From Sphingomonadales bacterium (lineage in GTDB: Bacteria; Pseudomonadota; Alphaproteobacteria; Sphingomonadales; Sphingomonadaceae): 64,000 bases of DNA. The stretch spans positions 33,733-97,732 of the forward strand of contig JANXUK010000132.1 in the NCBI GenBank assembly GCA_025356275.1. Reading direction: 5' to 3'. Each line of letters begins with the position of its first letter. The first letter of the stretch is position 1. The notes under the pieces are model-generated. The model was given only the letters and a program-made list of their open reading frames with translations, was not told the DNA's origin and ran no database searches. Shown piece after piece: positions 12,169 to 20,250 of this stretch. The translations under genes and the position numbers were made by a program.

Positions 12169-12540
12169 CTATTGCTGGGCCTGCGCCTGTTGCAGCCGCG
12201 CGATCAGCGGCGCCCCGCCCGTTGCGCATCCGCAACACAAAGGCATGGCGATGGGCATAGGCGGTGCCGTCGACAAGCGTCCTTGCACACACGCCCTGGC
12301 AAAGATGCGAGCATTTCGCGCCGCCACCCGATCAACGGTGAAGCCCAGCGGCCCGGCGACAATCGCTGCCCGCGACCGGACGAAGCCCTGATACGCGCGC
12401 TTGTCGATCACGCCGTGGGTGGTGGTCCAGGCGGTCATATCCGGCGTCAGCAGCCGGTCGGGCAGATCGCCGGCGGCGAATGCGGCGAAGAAATCGTGGA
12501 CGACACGGCAGGCATCGTGGGCCTGGTCATCATCTGTCAT
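12169..12540 (-). CDS. NTF2/SnoaL-like protein with probable compensated frameshift
   Basis: A 123-codon frame beginning MTDDDQAHDACRVVHDFFAAF, resembling the SnoaL-like NTF2 superfamily (small alpha+beta-barrel proteins, often isomerases or of unknown role). Residues 1-88 read normally. About bases 12212-12278 then read STAPPMPIAMPLCCGCATGG in the open frame. The neighbouring frame of the same DNA gives VDGTAYAHRHAFVLRMRNG, the expected conserved beta-hairpin of this family. After a GGGCGGGG run the open frame again fits (LIARLQQAQ). One base lost near 12277 and one gained near 12212 would explain this. The product is therefore either a damaged protein or the result of sequence errors. No ligand can be assigned. 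Confidence 0.6.
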   Translation of the reverse strand: MTDDDQAHDACRVVHDFFAAFAAGDLPDRLLTPDMTAWTTTHGVIDKRAYQGFVRSRAAIVAGPLGFTVDRVAARNARIFARACVQGRLSTAPPMPIAMPLCCGCATGGAPLIARLQQAQAQQ

Positions 12541-12702
12541 TGCGCGGTCCACCCCCGACCTCACCACGATTTTTCGGCAACCGCCGCGCTGGGAAGCGCG
12601 CATTCGCGGTTTTGGCGCGTTTAGCGGATGGCAGCGCTAACGCGACGGCAACCTCTATAGCGTAGCGGTACTTATCATCCACCCGAACCAGCAGGGAATC
12701 TT

Positions 12703-13029
12703 TTGCCTCAGCCCGCCGCCCTGACTCGCGATGCCGAACCGGCCCGCCGAGCCGCACGCCGCATCGATGTCGCGATGTATTGCGAAGTGCGCCAGGGCAT
12801 GCGGCCATGGGCGCGGCTGCGGGTCGATGACCTATCGGCGCAGGGCTTCCGGCTGCACCGTCTGGCCGAGCCGGTGCCGTATCAGCCGGTGCGGATCCGT
12901 ATTCCGGGGCTGCACATCTTGTCGGCGTGCATTTGCTGGCAACGCGGCAAGATCAGCGGCTGTGCGTTCACCGCGCCGCTGCATGAGGCGGTGCTGGCGC
13001 ATATCGTGGCCGCCTTGAACGGGGTTTAA
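12703..13029 (+). CDS. PilZ domain protein
   Basis: A 108-residue single-domain PilZ protein, a likely cyclic di-GMP receptor. Both ligand motifs are visible: an RxxxR arrangement in ARRAARRIDV and the D-x-S-x-x-G motif in VDDLSAQGF. These are followed by the beta-barrel segment PVRIRIPGLHILSACICWQRGKISGCAF. The start is a TTG (12703-12705) with AGGGAATC six to eight bases before it; no ATG fits. It is a single gene with its own upstream region of about 160 bases, and converges on lpdA. Target process unknown; PilZ proteins commonly affect motility or exopolysaccharide. Confidence 0.82.
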   Translation: MPQPAALTRDAEPARRAARRIDVAMYCEVRQGMRPWARLRVDDLSAQGFRLHRLAEPVPYQPVRIRIPGLHILSACICWQRGKISGCAFTAPLHEAVLAHIVAALNGV

Positions 13030-13056
13030 ACCCTGCCTGTGCCGCAAGGCGATCAA

Positions 13057-14472
13057 TCACATGTGAATCGCGCGCCCGTATGCCGAGAGTACCGATTCAT
13101 GCATCATCTCGGACAGCGTTGGATGCGCGAACACCGTTTGCATCAACTCGGCCTCGGTGGTTTCCAGCGTGCGGCCCACGACATAGCCCTGGATCAGCTC
13201 GGTCACCTCGGCGCCGATCATATGCGCGCCCAGCAATTCCCCGGTGGCAGCATCGAACACCGTCTTGATAAAGCCCTCCGCCTCGCCCAGCGCGATGGCC
13301 TTGCCATTGCCGATAAACGGGAAGTTGCCGACCTTGAGCGTGTAACCCGCCTCCTTGGCCTTGGCCTCGGTCATGCCGACGCTGGCGATCTGGGGGTGGC
13401 AATAGGTGCAGCCGGGGATGTTGGACCGGTCGAGGGCATGCGGGTGGACATCTTTGTTGCCCAGTTCCTGCGCGATAGCTTCTGATGCGGTGACGCCCTC
13501 ATGGCTGGCCTTATGCGCCAACCACGGCCCGTCGATGCAATCGCCGATCGCCCAGATGCCGGGGATATTGGTACGGCCATAAGGGTCGGCCGCGATATGG
13601 CCGCGCTTGTCGGGCGCGATGCCCAGCGTCTCCAGCCCGATGCTCTCGACATTTGGCACGATGCCGATGGCGACGATGGCATGGGTGAACTCTGTGTCGG
13701 TGGTCTGGCCGTCCTTGGCCTTGAGCGTGGCCCTGACGCCATCTGCGCCCGGCGTGATCTCGACACTGGTTGAGGTATGAATCTTAATTCCTTGCTTTTT
13801 CAGCGCCTTTTCCAGAAACGCAGAAACTTCGGCATCCTCGACCGGGACGATGCGGTCCAGCATCTCGACCACGGTAACATCGGCACCCATGTCGTTGTAG
13901 AAGCTGGCAAACTCGATCCCGATCGCGCCCGAGCCGATGACCAACAGCTTGCCCGGCATCTCGCTCGGGGTCATTGCGTGGCGATAGGTCCACACGCGCT
14001 TGCCGTCAGACTGCACGTTCGGCAATTCGCGGGCGCGGGCGCCGGTGGCGATGATGATGTGCTTGGCCGAGAGTTCCGTAACCTTGCCATCCGCCGCCGT
14101 GACGCTGAGCTTGCCGGGCGCGGTCAACGCGCCGTTGCCCATATGCACCGCGATCTTGTTCTTTTTCATCAGATGCGTGACGCCCTGATTGAGCTGTTTT
14201 GCCACCCCGCGCGACCGTTTGACCACCGCGCCCAGGTCGGCGCGCACATTGTCCGCCGCCAGCCCGTAGGCCGCCGCATTGCGCATCTGGTGCAGCACCT
14301 CGGCTGAGCGGAGCAGCGCCTTGGTCGGGATGCAGCCCCAGTTGAGGCAGATGCCGCCCAGATTCTCGCGCTCGACGATTCCGACCTTCAGGCCCAGCTG
14401 CGCCGCTCGGATCGCCGCGACATAGCCGCCGGGGCCGGAACCGAGTACGATGACGTCATATTGGTCGGCCAC
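13057..14472 (-). CDS. lpdA: Dihydrolipoyl dehydrogenase (E3)
   Basis: FAD enzyme that reoxidises dihydrolipoyl groups of the 2-oxoacid dehydrogenase complexes with NAD+. The 471-residue product has the N-terminal FAD fold VIVLGSGPGGYVAAIRAAQ, the redox disulfide Cys42-Cys47 in GGICLNWGCIPTKALL, the NAD fold LLVIGSGAIGIEFASF, WAIGDCIDGPWLAHKA and the catalytic HPTLSEMMHE near the C-terminus. The start is GTG (14470-14472), directly abutting the TAA of the thioesterase gene, whose last codons (GAGGAGAATTAA) supply the ribosome site. Third gene of pdhC-thioesterase-lpdA, so it is probably the E3 of the PDH complex. Confidence 0.97.
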   Translation of the reverse strand: MADQYDVIVLGSGPGGYVAAIRAAQLGLKVGIVERENLGGICLNWGCIPTKALLRSAEVLHQMRNAAAYGLAADNVRADLGAVVKRSRGVAKQLNQGVTHLMKKNKIAVHMGNGALTAPGKLSVTAADGKVTELSAKHIIIATGARARELPNVQSDGKRVWTYRHAMTPSEMPGKLLVIGSGAIGIEFASFYNDMGADVTVVEMLDRIVPVEDAEVSAFLEKALKKQGIKIHTSTSVEITPGADGVRATLKAKDGQTTDTEFTHAIVAIGIVPNVESIGLETLGIAPDKRGHIAADPYGRTNIPGIWAIGDCIDGPWLAHKASHEGVTASEAIAQELGNKDVHPHALDRSNIPGCTYCHPQIASVGMTEAKAKEAGYTLKVGNFPFIGNGKAIALGEAEGFIKTVFDAATGELLGAHMIGAEVTELIQGYVVGRTLETTEAELMQTVFAHPTLSEMMHESVLSAYGRAIHM

Positions 14473-14856
14473 TTAATTCTCCTCGCCCAGCGCGCGCGGG
14501 CGCCCGGTATCATCAATGGCGACAAAGGTGAACACGGCGGCGGTCACCTTCACTGCCTCATCCTCGAAACGGTCGCGGCGCCATGCCTCGATCGCGATGG
14601 TCATCGAAGTGCGGCCGGTCTTGGTCAGCCTGCCATAGACCGATACCTCATCGCCGATTTCGACCGGGCGCAGGAATTGCATCCCGTCCATCGCCACCGT
14701 CGCCACCCGCCCCCGCGCACGCTGTGCGGCAACGAGGCCAGCGCCCATGTCCATCAAGCTCATCAACCAGCCGCCGAAGATATCGCCATTGGCATTGGCG
14801 TCGGCGGGCATAGCGGTGACGCGGATGACGGGTTCGGAGGCGGGGCGCAGGCTCAT
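14473..14856 (-). CDS. Acyl-CoA thioesterase, hotdog fold (YciA-like)
   Basis: A 127-residue single hotdog-domain thioesterase. Family features are the NANGDIFGGWLMSLMDMGAGLVA block (the N-G-D-x-F-G-G-W signature of YciA/BFIT-type acyl-CoA hydrolases), VATVAMDGMQFLRPVEIGDEVSVYG and TAAVFTFVAID. It lies between pdhC (11-base gap) and lpdA (no gap), clearly within one operon. That suggests control of acyl-CoA or CoA levels near PDH, though the substrate is unknown. The ATG at 14856 follows pdhC closely; the frame is open further upstream but that part overlaps pdhC. Confidence 0.88.
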   Translation of the reverse strand: MSLRPASEPVIRVTAMPADANANGDIFGGWLMSLMDMGAGLVAAQRARGRVATVAMDGMQFLRPVEIGDEVSVYGRLTKTGRTSMTIAIEAWRRDRFEDEAVKVTAAVFTFVAIDDTGRPRALGEEN

Positions 14857-14867
14857 GCCCACACTGC

Positions 14868-16169
14868 TCAGGCCACCAGCCCCAGCGGCATCTCCACCAG
14901 CTCCCGGAATGCCGCCATCAGCCGGGCACCATCGGCGCCGTCGATCGCGCGGTGGTCGAAACTGCCCGTCACGCACATCGCGGTGGCCACGCCCAGCGCG
15001 CCGTCGCCCATCACCCAGGGCCGCTTTTCACCCGCACCGATGGCCATGATCATGCCCTGAGGCGGGTTGATCACCGCCTCGAACTGCTTGATCCCCATCA
15101 TCCCCATGTTGCTGAGGCTGGCGGTGCCGCCCTGATATTCGCTGGGCAGGAGCTTGCCTTCCTTGGCGCGGCCCGCGAGGCCTGCCATATCCTTGGCGAT
15201 CTGCGCCACACCCTTGGCCGACGCGTCGGTGATGATCGGGGTGATCAGCCCGCCCGGAATGCTGACCGCGACCGAGATATCAGCCCGCGCATATTGCCGC
15301 ATCGTGTCGCCCGCGAACGCCACATTGCACGCCGGCACCTGCATCAACGCAGCGCCCAGCGCCTTGATCAGCATGTCATTGACCGACACCTTGACGCCCC
15401 GGCTGGCCAGCGCCGCGTTCAACTCGCCGCGCAGGGCCAGCAACGCGTCGAGCCGCACGTCGACGGTGAGGTAGATATGCGGCACCGTCTGCTTCGATTC
15501 GGTCAGGCGCCGCGCGATGGTCTTACGCATGCTGGAGAGCTTGACGTCCTCGAACGGGATGCCGAAATCGGGGATCGCGGCGGCGGGGGCCGGCGCGGCG
15601 GGTTTCGCTGGCGTAGGCGCAGCGGCAGCAGGCGCCGGCTTGGCCTCGGCCTGCGGTGCGGGTGTGGCGGCGGCGGTTGCAGGCTCGAACCCCTCGACAT
15701 CGGCGCGCACGATCCGCCCGCCCGGCCCGGAGCCGGTGATGGTCGCCAGGTCGATGCCCCGTTCCGCCGCGATGCGCTTGGCCAGCGGCGATGCGATCAC
15801 TCGGTCGCCCGCGTCAGGTGCAGAGGCAGGCACGGTGGACACCGGCGCGGCCGGAGCAACCTCAGCCTTCGGAGCAGCCGCAACCTTCGGCGCAGCCTCA
15901 ACCTGCGCAGCCGGCGCGGGCGCTTCGTCCTCACCCGCCAGCGTCGCGATCACCGTGCCCACCTTCACATCGTCCGAACCCTCGGCAATGTCGATGGAGG
16001 CGATCACGCCCTCATCCACCGCCTCGAATTCCATGGTCGCCTTGTCGGTCTCGATCTCGGCCATGATATCGCCCGAGGACACCTTATCGCCCACCTTGAC
16101 CAACCATTTGGCAAGCTTGCCCTGCTCCATGGTGGGCGACAGGGCGGGCATCTTGATAGCGATCGGCAT
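14868..16169 (-). CDS. pdhC: Pyruvate dehydrogenase E2, dihydrolipoyl acetyltransferase
   Basis: Core of the PDH complex, transferring acetyl groups from lipoyl arms to CoA. The 433-residue product has one lipoyl domain (residues 1-80, Lys43 in [12 protein letters not shown]). An Ala/Pro linker and the peripheral-subunit-binding domain ([35 protein letters not shown], shown in parts) follow. A second Ala/Pro linker leads to the catalytic domain with the [11 protein letters not shown] active-site motif (His and Asp). The first 80 residues are nearly the same as those of PdhB, including the modified Lys position. The ATG at 16169 is used; the frame's upstream extension has no similarity. First gene of pdhC-thioesterase-lpdA. 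Confidence 0.97.
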   Translation of the reverse strand: MPIAIKMPALSPTMEQGKLAKWLVKVGDKVSSGDIMAEIETDKATMEFEAVDEGVIASIDIAEGSDDVKVGTVIATLAGEDEAPAPAAQVEAAPKVAAAPKAEVAPAAPVSTVPASAPDAGDRVIASPLAKRIAAERGIDLATITGSGPGGRIVRADVEGFEPATAAATPAPQAEAKPAPAAAAPTPAKPAAPAPAAAIPDFGIPFEDVKLSSMRKTIARRLTESKQTVPHIYLTVDVRLDALLALRGELNAALASRGVKVSVNDMLIKALGAALMQVPACNVAFAGDTMRQYARADISVAVSIPGGLITPIITDASAKGVAQIAKDMAGLAGRAKEGKLLPSEYQGGTASLSNMGMMGIKQFEAVINPPQGMIMAIGAGEKRPWVMGDGALGVATAMCVTGSFDHRAIDGADGARLMAAFRELVEMPLGLVA

Positions 16170-16297
16170 GGGCGGTGTCTTTTCCTGGGTCCGGTTACGG
16201 GATGCTGCCCGATTTGGCGAAAATGCGACGCCGGGGCAAGGCACCTTGCGCGAAATACCTTTGTGGCGCTAGCATCGATCGAGGGGGAGACGCTACG

Positions 16298-16753
16298 ATG
16301 CGGGTCTATCTGGTGATCATGGACGAAACCGAGGAGGCCGGGGTGGCGCTGCGCTTTGCCAGCCGCCGTGCCGCCAAGACGCAGGGCAGCGTGCACCTGC
16401 TGGCATTGGTACCGCGTCAGCCGTTCATCGCGTTCGGCGGCGTACAGGCCACGATCGAGGCGGAGGCCCATACCCGCGCCGAAACAATGATCGCCAGCGC
16501 GGCGGGCAATCTTATGTCCGAGGGCGGCGCGATGCCGCAAATCTCGGTGCGCCAGGGCGAAGGCGTGGCGGTGGTGCGGCAGTACCTGACTGAACATCCC
16601 GAGATTGCCGCGCTGGTGCTGGGTGCGGCGCGCGATGGCGGACCGGGGCCGCTGGTGACGCATTTCGCCGGCGCCGGCGCGGGGCAATTGCCGTGCCCGC
16701 TGTTCGTGGTGCCGGGTTCGCTCAGCGATGATGATCTGGAGCGGCTGAGCTAG
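16298..16753 (+). CDS. Universal stress protein family
   Basis: A 151-residue UspA-domain protein starting MRVYLVIMDETEEAGVALRFA. It has the central hydrophobic strands and the late glycine-rich loop (LVLGAARDGGPGPLVTHFAG ... LPCPLFVVPG) typical of the fold. The family's ATP-binding GxxGxGxxxGS pattern is altered here (GAARDGGPGPLVTHF), so nucleotide binding is uncertain. GAGGGGGAGA precedes the ATG by eight bases. Divergent from pdhC with a 128-base gap and convergent with rnr. Role not determined. Confidence 0.85.
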   Translation: MRVYLVIMDETEEAGVALRFASRRAAKTQGSVHLLALVPRQPFIAFGGVQATIEAEAHTRAETMIASAAGNLMSEGGAMPQISVRQGEGVAVVRQYLTEHPEIAALVLGAARDGGPGPLVTHFAGAGAGQLPCPLFVVPGSLSDDDLERLS

Positions 16754-16754
16754 G

Positions 16755-16786
16755 GTATATTGCGGTCGCTGCGTATCGCAATACAC
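16755..16786. terminator. Possible bidirectional hairpin between usp and rnr
   Basis: GTATATTGCG (16755-16764) pairs with CGCAATACAC (16777-16786) with one mismatch and a 12-base loop. It lies exactly between the convergent stops of the usp and rnr genes. There is no T-run, so it may be an mRNA end-stabilising structure rather than an intrinsic terminator. Confidence 0.35.
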
Positions 16787-16792
16787 CCCGGC

Positions 16793-19075
16793 TCATTTCC
16801 GCCCCTGATGCCGCACATTGGCCGGGCGCCCGCGCCTTCCCACCAGATGGCCGCCTTTGCGCCGAGCCTCACCCTCACGCCGGGGGCCGCGCGGCTCGAT
16901 GCCGCTGCCGCCGCCATCCTCAGGCTCGAATTTCAAGGCGCCGGTCAGCGCATTGGCCTCGGCCAGCCGCAGTCGCAATATATCGCCAATGGCAAAGCGC
17001 GTGCCGCTCTGCTCCCCGACCAGTTGCTGCGCCTTTTCCTCATAGCCGAACCGCTCCCCGCCCAGCACCGATACCGGCACCAGCCCGTCACCGCCGAGGC
17101 CAATGATCGTGGCGAACAGGCCGAATCGCTGCACGCCCGTCACGCGGCAGGCGAACACCTCACCCACCCGCGTCGCCAGCCACGCGGCGACATAGCGGTC
17201 CACCGTGTCACGCTCGGCCGCCATGGCGCGGCGCTCTGCGGCCGAGATCGCCTCGCAGATGCGGGTCAGGTCGGCCCGGTCGCGCGGGGCGAGGCCGCTG
17301 GCTGCCGGCAGCTTGCCCTTGGGCGCGGGCTGCTCCAGTCCATAGCCATCGACCAGCGCGCGGTGCACCAACAGATCGGAATACCGCCGGATCGGTGACG
17401 TAAAATGCGCGTAAGACCCCAGAGCCAGCCCGAAATGCCCGGCATTGCGCGGGCCATAATAGGCCTGGGTCTGGCTGCGCAGCACCGCCTCCATCACCAG
17501 CGGCTTCTCGGTCTCATCGCCGACCCCCGCCAGCATCCGGTTGAACAGGCCCGGCGTGATCACCTGCCCCAGTGACAGTTTCATATCGAAAGTCGCAAGG
17601 TAATCCTTGAGCGCGATCAGCTTCTCGCGGCTCGGCGGTTCGTGGATGCGATAGACCACCGGCTGGACCTTGGCCTCCAGCGCCTTGGCGGCGGCGACAT
17701 TGGCGGCGATCATAAAATCCTCGACCACCCGGTGCGCATCAAGGCGTTCGCGCAGCGCAATGCCGGCAATCACCCCATCGGCGCCCAGCATCACCCGCCG
17801 TTCGGGCAGGTCGAGGTTCAGCGGATCGCGGTCGGCCCGTGCCTTAGCCAGCGCGGTCCAGCAGGCCCACAAATTGCCCAGATATGCTTCGGCACGGTCC
17901 TCGTCGATGCGGGCCTGCGCTTCCTCATAGGCGATGACCTCGGCGATGCGGACGATGGCGCGGGTGAAGCGCCATGCCGTCACCCGGCCCCGGCTGTCGA
18001 TCACCATGTGGCAGGCCATCGCGGCGCGCGGCGCCCCGGCCTTCAGCGAGCAGACATCGGCCGACAATACCTCGGGCAGCATCGGCACCACACGGTCGGG
18101 GAAATAGGCCGAATTGCCGCGTTTGCGCGCCTCCTTGTCCACCTCGCCGCCGGGGCGGACATAGAACGACACATCGGCGATAGCGACCAGCGCGCGCCAC
18201 CCGCCTTCGCCGTCAGGCTCGGCCCAGATCGCGTCATCATGGTCGCGCGCATCGCTGGGGTCGATGGCGACGATCGGCAAATGCGTCAGATCCTCGCGCG
18301 TTTCGGCAGTCAGCGGCTGTTTGGCGGACAGCTCGGCCTCGGCCAGCGCATCCTCGCTGAACACCGTCGGGATGCCATGCTTGTGGATCGCGATCAGGCT
18401 GAACGCGCGCGGCGCCAGCGGATCGCCCAGCACCACGGTCACGCGCACTCCCGCACGAAGGCTCCGCCCCGCCGGCTCGGCCAGCACCAGATTGCCGGCC
18501 ACCGCCTGGCCAAGGTCCGAAATCGGCGACGAATGCCGTTCCCGCTTGTCCACCGGGGCGAGCCAGCCCTTGCCCGCGCCATCGATCTCGACCACGCCGA
18601 GCAGCTGATCGGCCATCGCCGGCAGCTTCTTCATCGGATGCGCCAGCCAGCCGGTCGGCGCTTCCTCGGTGCGCGCCAGCACCCGGTCGCCCAGCCGGAG
18701 CGCCCCAATCGGTGCCGCGCGCGCGCCCATTTTGGAACGCCCACCGCCCCGCTCGATTATCCGCAGACGCGGCGGCGAAGCGGCGCTGTCGGGCTCCCAG
18801 CTGTCGGGCACCGCGATCGCTTCGCCATCCTCGATCGCCACCACCCGCAGCACTGTCACGCGCGGCACCCCGCCCATCGCGTGGAACGCGGTGCGCTTGC
18901 CGTCGATCAGGCCCTCATCGGCCATGTCCTTGAGCAGCGCCTTGAGCGCGATCTTCTCCGCCCCATGCAGGGCGAATTCGCGCGCGATCTCACGCTTGCC
19001 GGCGGGGGTGTCCGACGCGGCGATAAAGTCGAGGATCTGCTGGCGCGAGGGCAGGCCTGCTTGCGGTTTGGACAT
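16793..19075 (-). CDS. rnr: Ribonuclease R
   Basis: Processive 3'-5' exoribonuclease of the RNB family that degrades structured RNA. The 760-residue product has an N-terminal helix-turn-helix-like segment (RQQILDFIAASDTPAGKREIAREF), cold-shock domains, the RNB catalytic core with the Asp cluster IVAIDPSDARDHDDAIWAE, the FTSPIRRYSDLLVHR signature, an S1 domain (GEVFACRVTGVQRFGLFATI) and a basic Gly/Arg-rich tail. Length fits the family. MSKPQAGLPSRQQ at 19075 is chosen over an upstream start because family N-termini begin there. A weak site precedes it. Downstream of DUF805 by 47 bases, so perhaps cotranscribed. Confidence 0.96.
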   Translation of the reverse strand: MSKPQAGLPSRQQILDFIAASDTPAGKREIAREFALHGAEKIALKALLKDMADEGLIDGKRTAFHAMGGVPRVTVLRVVAIEDGEAIAVPDSWEPDSAASPPRLRIIERGGGRSKMGARAAPIGALRLGDRVLARTEEAPTGWLAHPMKKLPAMADQLLGVVEIDGAGKGWLAPVDKRERHSSPISDLGQAVAGNLVLAEPAGRSLRAGVRVTVVLGDPLAPRAFSLIAIHKHGIPTVFSEDALAEAELSAKQPLTAETREDLTHLPIVAIDPSDARDHDDAIWAEPDGEGGWRALVAIADVSFYVRPGGEVDKEARKRGNSAYFPDRVVPMLPEVLSADVCSLKAGAPRAAMACHMVIDSRGRVTAWRFTRAIVRIAEVIAYEEAQARIDEDRAEAYLGNLWACWTALAKARADRDPLNLDLPERRVMLGADGVIAGIALRERLDAHRVVEDFMIAANVAAAKALEAKVQPVVYRIHEPPSREKLIALKDYLATFDMKLSLGQVITPGLFNRMLAGVGDETEKPLVMEAVLRSQTQAYYGPRNAGHFGLALGSYAHFTSPIRRYSDLLVHRALVDGYGLEQPAPKGKLPAASGLAPRDRADLTRICEAISAAERRAMAAERDTVDRYVAAWLATRVGEVFACRVTGVQRFGLFATIIGLGGDGLVPVSVLGGERFGYEEKAQQLVGEQSGTRFAIGDILRLRLAEANALTGALKFEPEDGGGSGIEPRGPRREGEARRKGGHLVGRRGRPANVRHQGRK

Positions 19076-19122
19076 CAGTAGCGCAGACCTGTGATCATCG
19101 CCCAATCCTCATCGCCCCATCC

Positions 19123-19725
19123 TCATCGCAAGGAAACCTGCGCGTCGCCATAATCATTGGCGCCGACGGTCGATTTGCGGGTGCCGATCAGCACCACGAT
19201 CAGGATCACCAACCACCCCAGCAGCCCGGCAACGCCATTGACCCCCGCGCCGGCCGCCGCGGTGGACGGCATGCCGTTCTGCGTCTGCTGCATCATTGCC
19301 CTGGTCGTCGCCAATTGTGCGGGCATATGGGCCAGCACCGCGCCCTGCAGAGCCACCGGGATCAGCGCCAGCCAACCGGGCAGATTGCTGTCATGCAGCC
19401 GCCGCACTAGTGCCGCCGCGAGCAACAGGACATGCAGCACCGCCACCAACGCGCTGACCAGCACGATCTGCGACAGAACCGCCGACATTTTGGTCGCCAC
19501 CACATTATTCATCGCCGCCTGCACTGCCTTCGGGTCGTGCCCTGCTGCGCGCACCGCATCGAACGCCCCGCTGACAATGCCGGCCATGAGCGGCAGCGCC
19601 ACCACCGCCGAAATCGCCATCCCCAGCAGATAGACGAACAGCACGAACAACCAGAAAGTCTGCCGCGCGTCCCGCCCCTGAAAATTGACCAGATTGCGCA
19701 GGCCGTGATTGATTTCTCGCAGCAT
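19123..19725 (-). CDS. DUF805 inner-membrane protein
   Basis: A 200-residue membrane protein of the DUF805 (YhaH) family. Family marks are FQGRDARQTFWLFVLFVYLL near the N-terminus and the RRLHDSNLPGWLALIPV motif. About four transmembrane helices are visible (residues 24-50, 80-108, 117-135 and 165-185). A 45-residue insertion including a run of Gln/Met (RAMMQQTQNGMPSTAAAG) separates the last two helices, making it longer than the usual 110-150. Function unknown. It precedes rnr on the same strand. Confidence 0.85.
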   Translation of the reverse strand: MLREINHGLRNLVNFQGRDARQTFWLFVLFVYLLGMAISAVVALPLMAGIVSGAFDAVRAAGHDPKAVQAAMNNVVATKMSAVLSQIVLVSALVAVLHVLLLAAALVRRLHDSNLPGWLALIPVALQGAVLAHMPAQLATTRAMMQQTQNGMPSTAAAGAGVNGVAGLLGWLVILIVVLIGTRKSTVGANDYGDAQVSLR

Positions 19726-19833
19726 GTAATGCCCTCCCCGGCAGCGTTCAGCAGGCGCGGGCGATGGACATCATCGCGCGCGCGGGCCGGCCAGCCTTCA
19801 GCCGCCTACTATGCCTTGGCGGCGATGGCCAGT

Positions 19834-20250
19834 TCACCGAAGCTTTTCCAGCCGGATAGTGCGGCGGATGGTTTCATCGATCTGGCAGATGGCATATTCG
19901 AGATAGGCGATGGTGCCGTTGCTGCCGTTGGGCGCGTAACGCTGGCAGACCTGATCACGGTGCCTGATCCAGGCTCGCTCGTGCAGCCGCAAATCGGCCC
20001 GGGCGGCAGGCGATAGCCGTGCCATCGCGGCGCCATAGGCCTGGTTGAGCCGCGCATCCTGCCGCGCCAGCTCGTCGGCATTGCATTGCTGCATGGCGGG
20101 ATCGACACCCCGCGCCGCATCGCCGGTGTTCAGGCAGCGATCATAGGCCTTGGTGTACCGCGCCGCCAAAGGATCGGGCCGCACCGCATGCGCGTGTTCC
20201 GCCGCGCCGAACGCCAGCGCGATCACGGCGAGCCCCAGCGCCCGGCGCAT
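19834..20250 (-). CDS. LprI-like (DUF1311) periplasmic protein
   Basis: A 138-residue secreted protein. A cleavable signal peptide is clear (MRRALGLAVIALAFGAAEHAHA). The mature part carries the DUF1311/LprI pattern: YDRCLNTGDAARGVDPAMQQC, then DARLNQAYGAAMARLSPAARADLRLHERAWIRHRDQVC, with four conserved Cys. Homologues include the mycobacterial lysozyme-inhibitor lipoprotein LprI; this one has no lipobox and its target is unknown. The ATG overlaps the proS stop by one base (TGATG), so it is coupled to proS. Confidence 0.85.
   Translation of the reverse strand: MRRALGLAVIALAFGAAEHAHAVRPDPLAARYTKAYDRCLNTGDAARGVDPAMQQCNADELARQDARLNQAYGAAMARLSPAARADLRLHERAWIRHRDQVCQRYAPNGSNGTIAYLEYAICQIDETIRRTIRLEKLR

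Noticed and set aside
14952-16316. 454-codon plus-strand frame antisense to pdhC
   Set aside because: Shadow of pdhC; Arg/His/Gly-rich with no domain.
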